Part shown: one piece after another, positions 26,672 to 35,160 of the stretch | How positions within the stretch are numbered: the first letter of the stretch is position 1 | How the letters are laid out: each line of letters starts with the position of its first letter | NCBI GenBank assembly: GCA_965371855.1 | Contig: CBDUZZ010000019.1 | Location: 1 to 63,667, forward strand | Source of the DNA: JAADEM01 sp965371855 | GTDB taxonomy: Bacteria; Bacteroidota; Bacteroidia; Bacteroidales; Marinilabiliaceae | Direction of reading: 5' to 3' | Length of the DNA stretch: 63,667 bases | Made by a program: the position numbers and the translations under genes | The notes under the pieces: generated by a model | What the model saw: the letters and a program-made list of their open reading frames with translations, nothing else | Told to the model about the DNA's origin: nothing | Database searches by the model: none

Positions 26672-27640
26672 TTATCTCACAAACGGATGCTTAGTCAAAG
26701 GCAATTTACAAAACGGATGAAAATCTCCCTTTAAGCCTACAAGAGTTGAGTTTCTGATAGCATGAACAATCTCGATGGCTGTTGTTGCTTCTTCAATCCC
26801 AAAACCTTTTCCTTCTAATATATGCTGATAACTTTGTGTGTGAAGGTCAGTAAAACCTCCGCTAAATTCAACTTCGTTATTCTCTATCTTTATCGATCTG
26901 AATGTTCTTTGACCTTTAGCTTTTATTTCCTCAGGGATAGCATCATAATTAATAGAGAGGAACCATCTCACGCGAGCCCTTTTAAATTCAAGATACCCTG
27001 CTGCCCTGTCGTGGGTGTGAAGATGAACTATATTTTGTTTCAAATCACCAAAGAGCCAGGCCAGCATGTCGAAAAAGTGTACTCCAATGTTTGTAGCAAT
27101 TCCTCCTGATTTTGTAAAATCCCCTTTCCATGATGTATAATACCAATGCCCTCTCGAGGTGAGGTAGGTCAAATCAACATCGTAAATCTTATCTGTCGGT
27201 CCACTGTCTATTTTATTCTTTAATTCAATAATAGAAGGATGGAGACGTAGTTGCAGTATATTGTATATTCGTTTACCACTCTCCTTCTCTATTTTATGAA
27301 GATTTTCCATATTCCATGGGTTTAACACGAGTGGCTTTTCACAAATGGCATGAGCCCCTACCCTAAGTGCAAATCGAATATGAGCATCGTGCAGGTAATT
27401 AGGAGTACAGATGCTTACATAGTCTAATTCCGCAGTTTTATCGTATTTCAATTTCTCAATATGACGGTCAAAGCGCTCAAATTCTGTAAAAAAGTCAGCA
27501 CTTGGGAAATAACTATCTAGGATACCAACACCATCGTATGGATCATAAGCTGCTAATAGGTTATTGTTTGTCTCTTTAATTGCTTTCAGGTGGCGTGGTG
27601 CTATATATCCTGCAACACCTATTATTGCAAAGTTTTTCAT
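26672..27640 (-). CDS. wlbA: Gfo/Idh/MocA oxidoreductase, WlbA/WbpB-like UDP-GlcNAcA 3-dehydrogenase
   Basis: 322 residues. The N-terminal Rossmann block FAIIGVAGYIAPRHLKAI, CEKPL with its catalytic Lys (100-104) and YNILQLRLHP (about 128-137) closely match WlbA/WbpB. These NAD-dependent enzymes oxidise C3 of UDP-N-acetylglucosaminuronate on the way to 2,3-diamino uronic acids. The usual partners (UDP-GlcNAc 6-dehydrogenase, WbpE aminotransferase, WbpD acetyltransferase) are not obvious nearby. The neighbouring aminotransferase at 24891 is of EpsN/PglE type. The missing steps may lie outside the window, or the enzyme may act on a related sugar. Confidence 0.85.
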   Translation of the reverse strand: MKNFAIIGVAGYIAPRHLKAIKETNNNLLAAYDPYDGVGILDSYFPSADFFTEFERFDRHIEKLKYDKTAELDYVSICTPNYLHDAHIRFALRVGAHAICEKPLVLNPWNMENLHKIEKESGKRIYNILQLRLHPSIIELKNKIDSGPTDKIYDVDLTYLTSRGHWYYTSWKGDFTKSGGIATNIGVHFFDMLAWLFGDLKQNIVHLHTHDRAAGYLEFKRARVRWFLSINYDAIPEEIKAKGQRTFRSIKIENNEVEFSGGFTDLHTQSYQHILEGKGFGIEEATTAIEIVHAIRNSTLVGLKGDFHPFCKLPLTKHPFVR

Positions 27641-27689
27641 ATATGTTAAGTTTTATTATATACTTCTAAGATTGATACTTATTCTAAAT

Positions 27690-27794
27690 GTGGTGTTCAG
27701 TGTTCGGTATTAAGTATTCAGTTATTGGAATACGGCTTTCACCGATTACTGTTCACCGACTACCGACTACTATTCATCAGTATGCGGTATTCAG
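27690..27794. repeat. 7-bp tandem array, family B
   Basis: Units include gtgttca, gtgttcg, gtattaa, gtattca and, further on, accgatt, accgact, accgact, ending in GTATGCGGTATTCAG. It directly abuts the stop codon of the four-helix gene at 27795. Two unit types (GTATTCG and ACCGATT) alternate in blocks. Confidence 0.75.
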
Positions 27795-28175
27795 TTAAGC
27801 TTTCTTGCAGAAGGTTGAGGATTTATCGATCATTCTTTGAATCATTTTACCAATAGATTCACATTTTTTTAATAAAAGCTCTGCTTTTTCATCATTAATA
27901 TATTCACACTCTTTAGAAATCTCAATCCAATGCTGAGTCTCTAATTGTTCAGCATCTGCATCTGTTAATTTTGAAATAAAGTGCAATTCATATCTCCTCT
28001 TGCCCCATGCTTCTGCAATTTGCGCTCCTACTGATCGAGATGACCGCCTGACTTGATCTGTTAAGGAATATTTCTCTTCTTGAGGGAAATCCCTACTCAA
28101 GAAAAATATTTCCTTTGCTACTTCCCTCGATAGTTTGTATACCTCAAGATCCCGAAAACTTTTCACGTAAGTCAT
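27795..28175 (-). CDS. Four-helix-bundle protein (S23/bAvd-like)
   Basis: 126 residues with the family core SLTDQVRRSSRSVGAQIAEA (about 37-56), then WGKRRYELHFISKL and ADAEQLETQHW (about 81-91). Four amphipathic helices are expected, with homopentamer assembly by family precedent. It is the same RRSSRSV subfamily as the copies at 42968 and 44661, but more diverged from them than they are from each other. It is bracketed by family-B 7-bp arrays. No rRNA or retroelement is nearby, and the function is unknown. Confidence 0.82.
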   Translation of the reverse strand: MTYVKSFRDLEVYKLSREVAKEIFFLSRDFPQEEKYSLTDQVRRSSRSVGAQIAEAWGKRRYELHFISKLTDADAEQLETQHWIEISKECEYINDEKAELLLKKCESIGKMIQRMIDKSSTFCKKA

Positions 28176-28185
28176 ATCTTCTTAT

Positions 28186-28345
28186 TTTATACTACCGATT
28201 ACCGTTTACCGATCACCGATTACCATCCATCAGTATTCGGTATGCAGTATTCAGTATTCGGTAGGATTCTTACATTACCGATCACCGACTACCGATTACC
28301 ATTAATCAGTATTCAGTTTGCAGTATTCGGTAGGTTTCTTACATT
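28186..28345. repeat. 7-bp tandem arrays, family B, in two duplicated blocks
   Basis: Two blocks of about 70 bases, each running from ACCGAT-type units through GTATTCG/GTATTCA units to a TTCTTACATT tail, stand in tandem (about 28208-28277 and 28278-28346). The array lies between the four-helix gene and the phosphoglycosyltransferase gene. The last codons of the latter (reading GTGATTAG) look array-derived. Confidence 0.75.
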
Positions 28346-28346
28346 G

Positions 28347-28940
28347 CTAATCACTGCCACCCTTCCCAAACACAGTTTGAAAAATTAACCGAATGTCTCC
28401 CCAAAAACTCCTGTTATAATAATATTCAAGATTAATCCTCACCTTATCCGGCCATATAACTTCATCATTGTACTTATTGGGGTCAGGAACCGAGGCAAGT
28501 AACTCCTCTTCATTTGCATATTTTAGTGAAGCCGGGCCGGTTATTCCGGGACGCAATTCCAATATCTTCCTCTCCTCTCCCTCTAGCCTATCTAAATATT
28601 CCGGCATATCAGGTCTGGGACCAACAAAACTCATATCTCCTTTTAAAACATTCCACAATTCCGGTAGTTCATCAAACTTATACTTTCTCAGGCTTGCCCC
28701 CAAGGGAGTAATTCGGTTCTCTCCTTTTACAGAAATAGTACTGCCTCCATGTCCATCAGTCATTGTCCGGAACTTATAAATTGTAAACAGTTTCCCAAAT
28801 CTGCCGGATCGTTTCTGAGTAAATAGCACTGAACCTTGCATCCTGATTTTAATAACAGATGCTATCACCAAAAGAAAAGGCCACAAAAATGCCAGCCCTG
28901 CTATTGATGCTATAATGTCAAATATACGTTTTGCTGTCAT
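28347..28940 (-). CDS. Initiating phosphoglycosyltransferase (PglC/EpsL-like)
   Basis: About 197 residues from the ATG at 28940; the 16 upstream codons are array DNA. It is a monotopic phosphoglycosyltransferase that transfers a phospho-sugar from a UDP-sugar to undecaprenyl phosphate, starting the repeat unit. The re-entrant hydrophobic helix spans about residues 8-30, and KRSGRFGKLFTIYKFRTM leads to the catalytic Asp90-Glu91 pair in FDELPEL. FVGPRPDMPEY (about 105-115) is also diagnostic. The short form resembles PglC, so the first sugar may be the 4-amino-6-deoxy sugar made by the enzymes at 9284 and 24891. Confidence 0.92.
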   Translation of the reverse strand: MTAKRIFDIIASIAGLAFLWPFLLVIASVIKIRMQGSVLFTQKRSGRFGKLFTIYKFRTMTDGHGGSTISVKGENRITPLGASLRKYKFDELPELWNVLKGDMSFVGPRPDMPEYLDRLEGEERKILELRPGITGPASLKYANEEELLASVPDPNKYNDEVIWPDKVRINLEYYYNRSFWGDIRLIFQTVFGKGGSD

Positions 28941-28943
28941 GTA

Positions 28944-29072
28944 ATATTCTGTGTTCTGTATTAAGTGTCCAAAAAGATTACCGGTCACCGTTTAAAAGGT
29001 ATTCAGTATTCGGTGGTCAGTATACAGTAGTTGTTAGTTTTAACATACTGATTACTGATTACTGTTCACCAA
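28944..29072. repeat. 7-bp tandem array, family B
   Basis: Units such as ATTCTGT, GTTCTGT, GTATTCA, GTATTCG, GTATACA and GATTACT fill the gap between the phosphoglycosyltransferase start and the deacetylase stop. A GTGTCCAAAAAG fragment at 28966-28977 matches the end of the dispersed element at 8728, suggesting a remnant of that element inside the array. Confidence 0.7.
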
Positions 29073-30380
29073 CTACATATTCAACAATTCTCTATAAACA
29101 GAATCATACCCCTCCCATTCACCAAAGAAACTGGAATTATGAAACAGGATAGTTATTCCGGTTTTGTATTTTTTAATTAGTGAAGTGTAATAATGAATAG
29201 TCTCCTTAGCTTTATCAACACTATGATCCTGATTGCTTTTAAGCATCCCATCCATTATAATAAGCGGACGCTCTTTCAGATTAAGTTGTTTTCTTTCAAG
29301 AAAGTCAAAAATCGGGAATGTATCTCCTGTGCCACACCTGAATCCTTCCCTTCCTGAATACCCTAAAGAACTATCAATTTCCATGTTGTTATTTTCCCAT
29401 ATAGAGAATGTTTTTGGAATGTCCATACGAAGAAAGTGTTGTCGACCCTCCTTTACCTCCTGTTGAATTGCATCTTCCAGAATCATCTTTTCATAATGCC
29501 ATCTGTCAGGCTTGTTATATGTATAATATCCGGGATGAAAGCCAATTATATGACCTCTTTCCTTGATCGATTTAACAAGAGATTTAAACTTTCTACGTTT
29601 TACATACCAACTTGTATCATATTTCAACCCACTATCAGTTGCCATAAAATAGAAGTGTGATTTAACTCCTAATCTTTCACTAATAGTCATAAGAAAGTCG
29701 TAAGTATCAAATGGGTCATTACTTATTGCATATTTAAAACTCTTAACTGCAAGCAGAGGATTTCTTCTTTTAATCAAGTCACCAAGAACGGTTCTGTATG
29801 AAGCATATGTTAAGGTATCGACATCATGAGTTAGGATTAATTCAGGATTTCCTGTTTTTCTTTCACCCTTATATCCAAGACTGACCAACATATTCCACAA
29901 CATCTCCACGTATTCATTTACAATAGGTCGATGAAGAACAGTGTTTCTCCACACAAAACTTTCATTTCCCGGAAATCGACCATGCTGATCTCTTTTTTTA
30001 ATTACAAACTCTTCCCAACGGGTTAGCATGAAAAAAGAGGACGCAAAAATATCAATCCCACATATCAACTTTTTATCAGCTACCTCTATCTTGTCTTTAC
30101 CATATATTACAGGAATATCATTCTCAAATACAAATCTGTTTTTTGCATAAGTAACATCCTTTGGAAGTGCATCAGTTGTTAAATAAGAAAGTTCACTCCT
30201 ATATTTCCTGAAGAATTCATCATTAATAATAAGCTCTTTATCATCAAAAACAAGTGAGTAATCTCGTTGAGAATCACTTGTAATGAGAGTATACGTCAAT
30301 CCTAAAAAATCAGATAACAATATTCTTAGAGCATATTCTCTTTCAGGTAAATTATCATCAGGAATTTTAACTTTTATCAT
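29073..30380 (-). CDS. Polysaccharide deacetylase-family protein (DUF7033/NodB type)
   Basis: 435 residues. An N-terminal DUF7033-like region (about 1-150) is followed by a NodB-type (CE4) domain. ILTHDVDTLTYASY (about 180-193) supplies the metal-binding and catalytic Asp pair, and IIGFHPGYYTYN (about 280-291) a metal-binding His. Members remove N-acetyl groups from glycans or act on lipid-linked sugars. No signal peptide is evident, so a cytoplasmic substrate is more likely. It heads the run of 7-bp arrays and four-helix genes at 26-29 kb. Confidence 0.8.
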   Translation of the reverse strand: MIKVKIPDDNLPEREYALRILLSDFLGLTYTLITSDSQRDYSLVFDDKELIINDEFFRKYRSELSYLTTDALPKDVTYAKNRFVFENDIPVIYGKDKIEVADKKLICGIDIFASSFFMLTRWEEFVIKKRDQHGRFPGNESFVWRNTVLHRPIVNEYVEMLWNMLVSLGYKGERKTGNPELILTHDVDTLTYASYRTVLGDLIKRRNPLLAVKSFKYAISNDPFDTYDFLMTISERLGVKSHFYFMATDSGLKYDTSWYVKRRKFKSLVKSIKERGHIIGFHPGYYTYNKPDRWHYEKMILEDAIQQEVKEGRQHFLRMDIPKTFSIWENNNMEIDSSLGYSGREGFRCGTGDTFPIFDFLERKQLNLKERPLIIMDGMLKSNQDHSVDKAKETIHYYTSLIKKYKTGITILFHNSSFFGEWEGYDSVYRELLNM

Positions 30381-30424
30381 AAGTTTATTATAGATTAATT
30401 ATAAATCAATAGGGAATGGCTTTT

Positions 30425-30470
30425 AACACCCCTAAATCCCATGAAGGGGACTTTTTATCGATCTTCCACA
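30425..30470. repeat. Extragenic CCCCTAAATCCC...GGGGACTTT element
   Basis: A short hairpin-forming sequence with CCCCT and AGGGG arms. A relative is seen at 47645-47690 in the opposite sense. Similar units occur between genes in other Bacteroidota. It is followed by about 80 bases of unassigned DNA. Confidence 0.4.
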
Positions 30471-30549
30471 TTACGGGCTGCCTGCTACAAGCAGGGAGTA
30501 AGGAGTAATACTTTTTTGATAATACATGTATTTTTTAGGGATTGCACTA

Positions 30550-31515
30550 TCATGAAGTACTATTCGTATACCATCTGTTATAACCAATTATTAACTTTAT
30601 CTTCTCTTTTAACAATCTGACAAATTTTAAATATACTCTTTTATATAAACCTACTCTCTTCTTCTGTATTTCATAATAGACAATTGGTGTACCTCCAAAT
30701 TGCCGCACAAAATTCTCAACTCCTTCCATCATTGATCCCATAAAATCAAATGATTTAGAGACAGTCGATGCAAATTTAATCCCTTCCCAAGCTAATAACG
30801 AGAACGCTCCACTTTTCCTGTATTTTGGGTCTGTACCTGCAAACATTCCGTAACATCTATTCTTGTCATAAACCATAAAGTTTCCAGAATATACTTGGTT
30901 ATCTTCACCTACTGCATATATTAATTTGCCAGAATTATACTCTTTACAAATTCTATAAATATTTCGAATTAAATCTTTAGACCAGGGATTTTTCATTTTT
31001 TGCCTGCTAAAAGTTTTGTCTAAAAGTGTCAGCAATATTTCAATATCATCTATTGTTTTTATCGTGATTTTATTTTTAGCAATTCTAATATTATTTTTCA
31101 TGCTTTTTGAAAACCTATTATATATTGCATCCAAATCAGTTAAATCAGTTAACCGATAACTAATATGGGGGATTATTTGAAACTGATTCCAATAGAGGGG
31201 AAGGAAATAGTCAACATTAGAGTCAAGGCTTATGTTAATATTTTTATTTGCAGGTAGTTGTTCCAGTAACAGGTTTGTAACTCTCTTCCTTTTGTTGTAA
31301 TGAGTATCGGATTCCAAATATTTTTCTGATATCCAAAATCCTAATGTCTGTGTCATTTTAGGCATACAGATATTCTTTGATCTTTCAACAACAGGCCAGC
31401 GAGCAATTACTTCACCCTCCTCTTCAATCAAAATTTCCCGCCATTCATTAGGTGCAACAGTATCCAACCACCAGGGCTGCTCAAAAACACTATTCACATA
31501 TTTAGATGTTGTCAT
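30550..31515 (-). CDS. FemAB/GNAT-like acyltransferase
   Basis: 321 residues forming two GNAT-like lobes. The N-terminal lobe includes FEQPWWLDTVAPNEW and GEVIARWPVV. The C-terminal lobe has YAVGEDNQVYSGNFMVYD (about 210-227) and YRKSGAFSLLAWEGIKFA (about 240-257), with FDFMGSMMEGVENFVRQFGG near 265-284. This layout is typical of FemAB-type peptidyl or acyl transferases found in O-antigen loci. The donor and acceptor are unknown; amide acylation of an amino sugar is a reasonable guess. It ends the acyltransferase/ATP-grasp block at 30.5-34 kb. Confidence 0.7.
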   Translation of the reverse strand: MTTSKYVNSVFEQPWWLDTVAPNEWREILIEEEGEVIARWPVVERSKNICMPKMTQTLGFWISEKYLESDTHYNKRKRVTNLLLEQLPANKNINISLDSNVDYFLPLYWNQFQIIPHISYRLTDLTDLDAIYNRFSKSMKNNIRIAKNKITIKTIDDIEILLTLLDKTFSRQKMKNPWSKDLIRNIYRICKEYNSGKLIYAVGEDNQVYSGNFMVYDKNRCYGMFAGTDPKYRKSGAFSLLAWEGIKFASTVSKSFDFMGSMMEGVENFVRQFGGTPIVYYEIQKKRVGLYKRVYLKFVRLLKEKIKLIIGYNRWYTNSTS

Positions 31516-31521
31516 TATTAG

Positions 31522-32133
31522 TCAGCTTTTCATTTTATCTGAGATCTCTTTTACAAACTCCACAAGCAGATAATTATTCTGCAACTCTTTAAGAACAATC
31601 ATATTTGAATTATTCTTATGAGCTCCAATCACAGCTTTGTTATTTTTAGATATAGTAGAAAGACAACGAAAATCCATTCTCCATGCAATATTGTACATTA
31701 TATTGTTCATAACATTTCCTATTCCTTTTCCCCTATATTCCATATCTATTAATCTTCCGACAAAACATTTTTTATTTGCAAAGAAACGTAAAAAGAAATA
31801 GCCAATCATCTTATCCTTATCAAAAACGCCCATCATCAAAAAGGATCTCTTTGCAAATTGTTTTCTAATTGAATCCCTATCAAAACCATGGGGTTTAAAA
31901 TACTTAAGATCTGAACTTTGCTGGCTAGTAATCAGCTCAAACAAACTATATGTATCATCAGTTACCAGTTTCCTGACAATCATATCATCAATTCCAAATT
32001 CCTTAATAACATCCGGCAAAAGCAACTGCAACTTACTTGAATATAGAAGATTAAACAAAGAGTTGTTTATTCCTTCAATGATTATCCAAAGAAAACCAAA
32101 ATTGTGCTTTATGAAAATTAGTATCTTTTCCAC
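31522..32133 (-). CDS. GNAT-family acyltransferase, duplicate 2
   Basis: 203 residues starting at GTG (32133). A GNAT fold is indicated by MMGVFDKDKMIGYFFLRF (about 99-116), the acyl-CoA loop DMEYRGKGIGNVMNNIM (about 129-145) and NKAVIGAHKNN (about 164-174). It is a clear paralogue of the gene at 32332: both begin EKILIFIKHNFGFL and align along the whole length. The GTG overlaps by one base the stop of a decayed ATP-grasp copy, just as the intact pair overlaps at 32931. It is therefore the GNAT half of a duplicated module. Confidence 0.8.
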   Translation of the reverse strand: MEKILIFIKHNFGFLWIIIEGINNSLFNLLYSSKLQLLLPDVIKEFGIDDMIVRKLVTDDTYSLFELITSQQSSDLKYFKPHGFDRDSIRKQFAKRSFLMMGVFDKDKMIGYFFLRFFANKKCFVGRLIDMEYRGKGIGNVMNNIMYNIAWRMDFRCLSTISKNNKAVIGAHKNNSNMIVLKELQNNYLLVEFVKEISDKMKS

Positions 32134-32303
32134 TATAGGTATTTATTCAATTCTTTTTTAGCCTATTTTTCATTGGTAATTGTCTGGGAACAGTACACTA
32201 ATATGATTCAATAAAATTAGGTCAGTACCTTCCTCCATAATTGCAATACCCATCCCACTGACTTGTCTGCAAATGTATTACGAATGCCTACACTAGCCAA
32301 TTC
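32134..32303 (-). pseudogene. C-terminal stub of a duplicated ATP-grasp gene
   Basis: The minus strand reads ELASVGIRNTFADKSVGW (32303-32250), which aligns with ELVRKAAFNSVENRSIGW near the end of the intact ATP-grasp protein at 32931. A one-base deletion then shifts the frame to IAIMEEGTDLI..NH (intact: IAITKDGPELI..NH). After a further shift and a stop, the tail reads AKKELNKYL (intact: LKKELKKYL) and ends in TAG. At least two frameshifts and one nonsense codon are visible. Nothing upstream of 32303 is recognisable before the next gene. Confidence 0.8.
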
Positions 32304-32331
32304 TTAATTATCATCCTCCAATTGTGAACTA

Positions 32332-32931
32332 TTAATTCTGTGTTTTCCTAATAAACTCAAGTTCTATAAATCCTTCTGTTTTTTCTTTCAAAACAATCAC
32401 ATTTTGATTCTTTTTATGTGCTCTTATCACGGCTTTATTATTTTTTGATATGGTAGAAAAGCAACGAAAATCCATTCCCCATGCTGTATTATACATTATA
32501 CTATTCATTATCTCTCCAATACCTTCACCTCTGTAACCCTTATCGATTAAACGCCCAAGAACACATTTTTTATGAATAGAGAAACGCATAAAGAAATAGC
32601 CAATTAATTTGTCATCATCAAAAACTCCCATCATAAAAAAGTTTCTAACATTAAATTGCATTCTTACTGAATGAAGATCAAAATGATGAGGATCAAAAAA
32701 TTCCATATCCGAAAAATTTTGTTGAGTGGCCATGTCACAAATTGCTTCAGCATCTGAAATAATCAATTTCCGATAAAAATAGGGAGGTTTTGCCTGTTCA
32801 TTAAATACCTTAACAAAAGCCATGTTAATTCGCTTATTATATAACAGGGTAAAATAAATGCGATTTCCCAATATTATAATTGGCGAAAGAAAGCCAAAAT
32901 TGTGCTTTATAAAAATAAGAATCTTCTCCAT
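32332..32931 (-). CDS. GNAT-family acyltransferase, duplicate 1
   Basis: About 199 residues from the ATG at 32931; a GTG at 32934 is an alternative. GNAT features are MMGVFDDDKLIGYFFMRF (about 98-115), IDKGYRGEGIGEIMNSIM (about 127-144) and NKAVIRAHKKN. The start codon overlaps the TGA of the ATP-grasp gene, so translation is coupled. It is paralogous to the gene at 31522. The pairing with an ATP-grasp ligase suggests both act on the same amino sugar or amino acid. The substrate is unknown. Confidence 0.8.
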   Translation of the reverse strand: MEKILIFIKHNFGFLSPIIILGNRIYFTLLYNKRINMAFVKVFNEQAKPPYFYRKLIISDAEAICDMATQQNFSDMEFFDPHHFDLHSVRMQFNVRNFFMMGVFDDDKLIGYFFMRFSIHKKCVLGRLIDKGYRGEGIGEIMNSIMYNTAWGMDFRCFSTISKNNKAVIRAHKKNQNVIVLKEKTEGFIELEFIRKTQN

Positions 32932-33941
32932 CACAAATATTTTTTCAGCTCTTTTTTCAATCCCTTTTTAACAGGCAACTGCCATAGAAGTTTACACCAG
33001 TTATGATTCCCTTCAATAAGTTCCGGGCCATCTTTCGTAATAGCAATATCCCACCCTATTGATCTGTTCTCAACACTATTAAAAGCAGCTTTCCTAACCA
33101 ATTCCAAAGTTTCATTCCAAAATGGAATTACAAAACCAACAATTGACTTCCCTGTTATGGGATGAACTGACTCAGCTGGTTTGGTTATGTCGCTGTACAC
33201 ACCGGAATCGTTAACTATTCCTTTTTCAATATCAATTGGAGCCGCCAAATTCCCTGCAGCCATATTATCGACAGGTGAGTTGACTGATACCCGCAGACGT
33301 GCACCAATAAAATCAACCTTACTACCTTCTAACTGAGTGAATATCCGAACTGTATTTAAACCAGAAGGAGACAAATCCATCATTGAGGGGTGCTGCACTA
33401 CATACTCTTCAGCAAGGTCGTATGTTTTTCTTGTCATATAATCAATCAAAGATGAAGGAGTGTAATCTTTACACGAAACAACTTCTACTTCTGCACCAAC
33501 CTGCCCCCGCGATCCTTTTAGTACAATGCGTCCGGATGAATTTGACAGCAATTTTATTATTTCAGGTTTATTGGATTTTATTTCTTCCAAAGAAAGAAAT
33601 TTACGCTTAACAAAAGATTGAAACTGATGTAAAAACCGGATCTTATCTTCCAGTACTTCCCGGGTTGCTTTAGAGTTCATCACCAGTTGATATTCATACA
33701 TAAAACCTGTTCCTGCCCATTTGCCCCTATCCTTTGCATCCAACTCAAAAAAACGAAAATAAAAATAATCCTTCATTGAAGTATTATATCTGAATACCGA
33801 TATAATTGCATCACAAATTAATCTGCCCTCTGAGTGCCCTGTACTTTTCGATGCATATTTCAGAAAGGGTTTAACTCTCTTAAGCTCTGACTGTTTTAAA
33901 TAATATAGAAGATATAAAAATCTTTGGAATATCTTTTTCAT
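32931..33941 (-). CDS. Sugar-transfer-associated ATP-grasp protein
   Basis: 336 residues of the ATPgrasp_ST family (PF14397). SGRIVLKGSRGQVGAEVEVV (about 137-156) supplies the ATP-binding Lys and glycine loop, and SGLNTVRIFTQLEG (about 208-221) lies in the central fold. GWDIAITKDGPELIEGNHNW (about 298-317) carries the metal-binding Glu and Asn. ATP-grasp enzymes form amide or ester bonds through acyl-phosphates. Members of this family cluster with glycosyltransferases, but their exact reaction is not established. Its stop overlaps the following GNAT start. A decayed second copy is at 32134. Confidence 0.85.
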   Translation of the reverse strand: MKKIFQRFLYLLYYLKQSELKRVKPFLKYASKSTGHSEGRLICDAIISVFRYNTSMKDYFYFRFFELDAKDRGKWAGTGFMYEYQLVMNSKATREVLEDKIRFLHQFQSFVKRKFLSLEEIKSNKPEIIKLLSNSSGRIVLKGSRGQVGAEVEVVSCKDYTPSSLIDYMTRKTYDLAEEYVVQHPSMMDLSPSGLNTVRIFTQLEGSKVDFIGARLRVSVNSPVDNMAAGNLAAPIDIEKGIVNDSGVYSDITKPAESVHPITGKSIVGFVIPFWNETLELVRKAAFNSVENRSIGWDIAITKDGPELIEGNHNWCKLLWQLPVKKGLKKELKKYL

Positions 33942-33947
33942 AAGAAC

Positions 33948-35150
33948 CTACTCTGTAAAATGTTTCATAATAATATCATAACTCTTAGACACTGTATATT
34001 CATTTAATAGAAGCTTTCTTCCATTTCGTCCCATCTTCTTGCTATTCTCAACATTTTCTGCAAAATACTTAATGGCTTGAATGAACTTATCTATGTCACC
34101 GTGATTAACAGAGATGCCACAATTAGCTTCTTCAACGATTTCACCTATATCGGTATAATTGTTTACTGCACACAAAACAGGTTTTGAATACTCCAAATAA
34201 CTTAATAATCTGGAAGGAAATTGGGGAGAAGTACTTTTATATACCAAAACTATACCAACATCACTTGTGGCACGAATCTGGTCAAAGTCTGATTTGGGAA
34301 GCCAACTATATAATAACACATTATTTTGCTCATAATCTTTAAAGCTGTTTTCAAGATATTCAAAATGAGTACCGGAACCTCCTATTACAAAAAAAGCTTT
34401 GCGATAATCTGCCAACTTATGTATAGCATCAACCAGAAAATGTAATCCATGTCCAATTCCCAAATTCCCACTAAAAATAAACACACAAGCATCTTCCGGA
34501 ATAGTGTATTTTTTTCGTATCTCCGGTAAGTCATTTGACTCTTCCATTTCACAAGGGTAAATAGAATTTGGACAGACTTCAACTTTATTCTCCTTCAAGC
34601 ACCTGTTTTTTGATAAAATGTAATCTGCACCCAATGGAGACATACAGCCTATGTAATCAGACACTTTGTAAATCCTAAGCTCATGAAACCTGAAGTACAA
34701 CCAGGCAAAGCCTGACTTACTAAAAACCCCAAGGTCAACCGGATCCTGAGGCCATATATCTTTTAATAGCAGATAAAAAGATGCTTGATACTTCTTTTTC
34801 AACTTCTTAAACAACCCCGAAAGAGTTATGGGAGGAGTTGGTGCTATTATCAGATCAATATTTTCATCTCCATAAAACTGGTTTATTGCCTTATAGAATT
34901 TTTGCCCAAGTGTAAACAGGGATATCGCCTTACATAAATATCCTGCTTTTCTTATTTTACCAGAACTTATCCTTAAAATGGAAATGCCATTTTCTTTCGT
35001 TAATTCAGGGTCTTTTTTATCTGTTAAATTATAATACGTTCCTGCTACATAAACCCTATTTCCATTTCTGACAAATTCATCCATCAGATCCGAGTACAGG
35101 TTTCTGTTGTCTGGAGCCGGCCAGGCTATCGTTACAAATAAGATATTCAT
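33948..35150 (-). CDS. Glycosyltransferase, GT4 family (WbuB-like)
   Basis: 400-residue GT-B enzyme. The N-terminal domain opens MNILFVTIAWPAPDNRN and includes the IIAPTPPITLSGLFKKLKKKY and LKDIWPQDPVDLG segments seen in WbuB-type enzymes. The C-terminal donor domain has FSGNLGIGHGLHFLVDAI (about 231-248) and a PSRLLSYLEYSKPVL block (about 317-331). It probably transfers a 6-deoxy or N-acetyl hexosamine to the growing lipid-linked unit. It is the fourth gene of a tight cluster with gmd and the reductase. Confidence 0.85.
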   Translation of the reverse strand: MNILFVTIAWPAPDNRNLYSDLMDEFVRNGNRVYVAGTYYNLTDKKDPELTKENGISILRISSGKIRKAGYLCKAISLFTLGQKFYKAINQFYGDENIDLIIAPTPPITLSGLFKKLKKKYQASFYLLLKDIWPQDPVDLGVFSKSGFAWLYFRFHELRIYKVSDYIGCMSPLGADYILSKNRCLKENKVEVCPNSIYPCEMEESNDLPEIRKKYTIPEDACVFIFSGNLGIGHGLHFLVDAIHKLADYRKAFFVIGGSGTHFEYLENSFKDYEQNNVLLYSWLPKSDFDQIRATSDVGIVLVYKSTSPQFPSRLLSYLEYSKPVLCAVNNYTDIGEIVEEANCGISVNHGDIDKFIQAIKYFAENVENSKKMGRNGRKLLLNEYTVSKSYDIIMKHFTE

Positions 35151-35160
35151 CAGAACGTAA

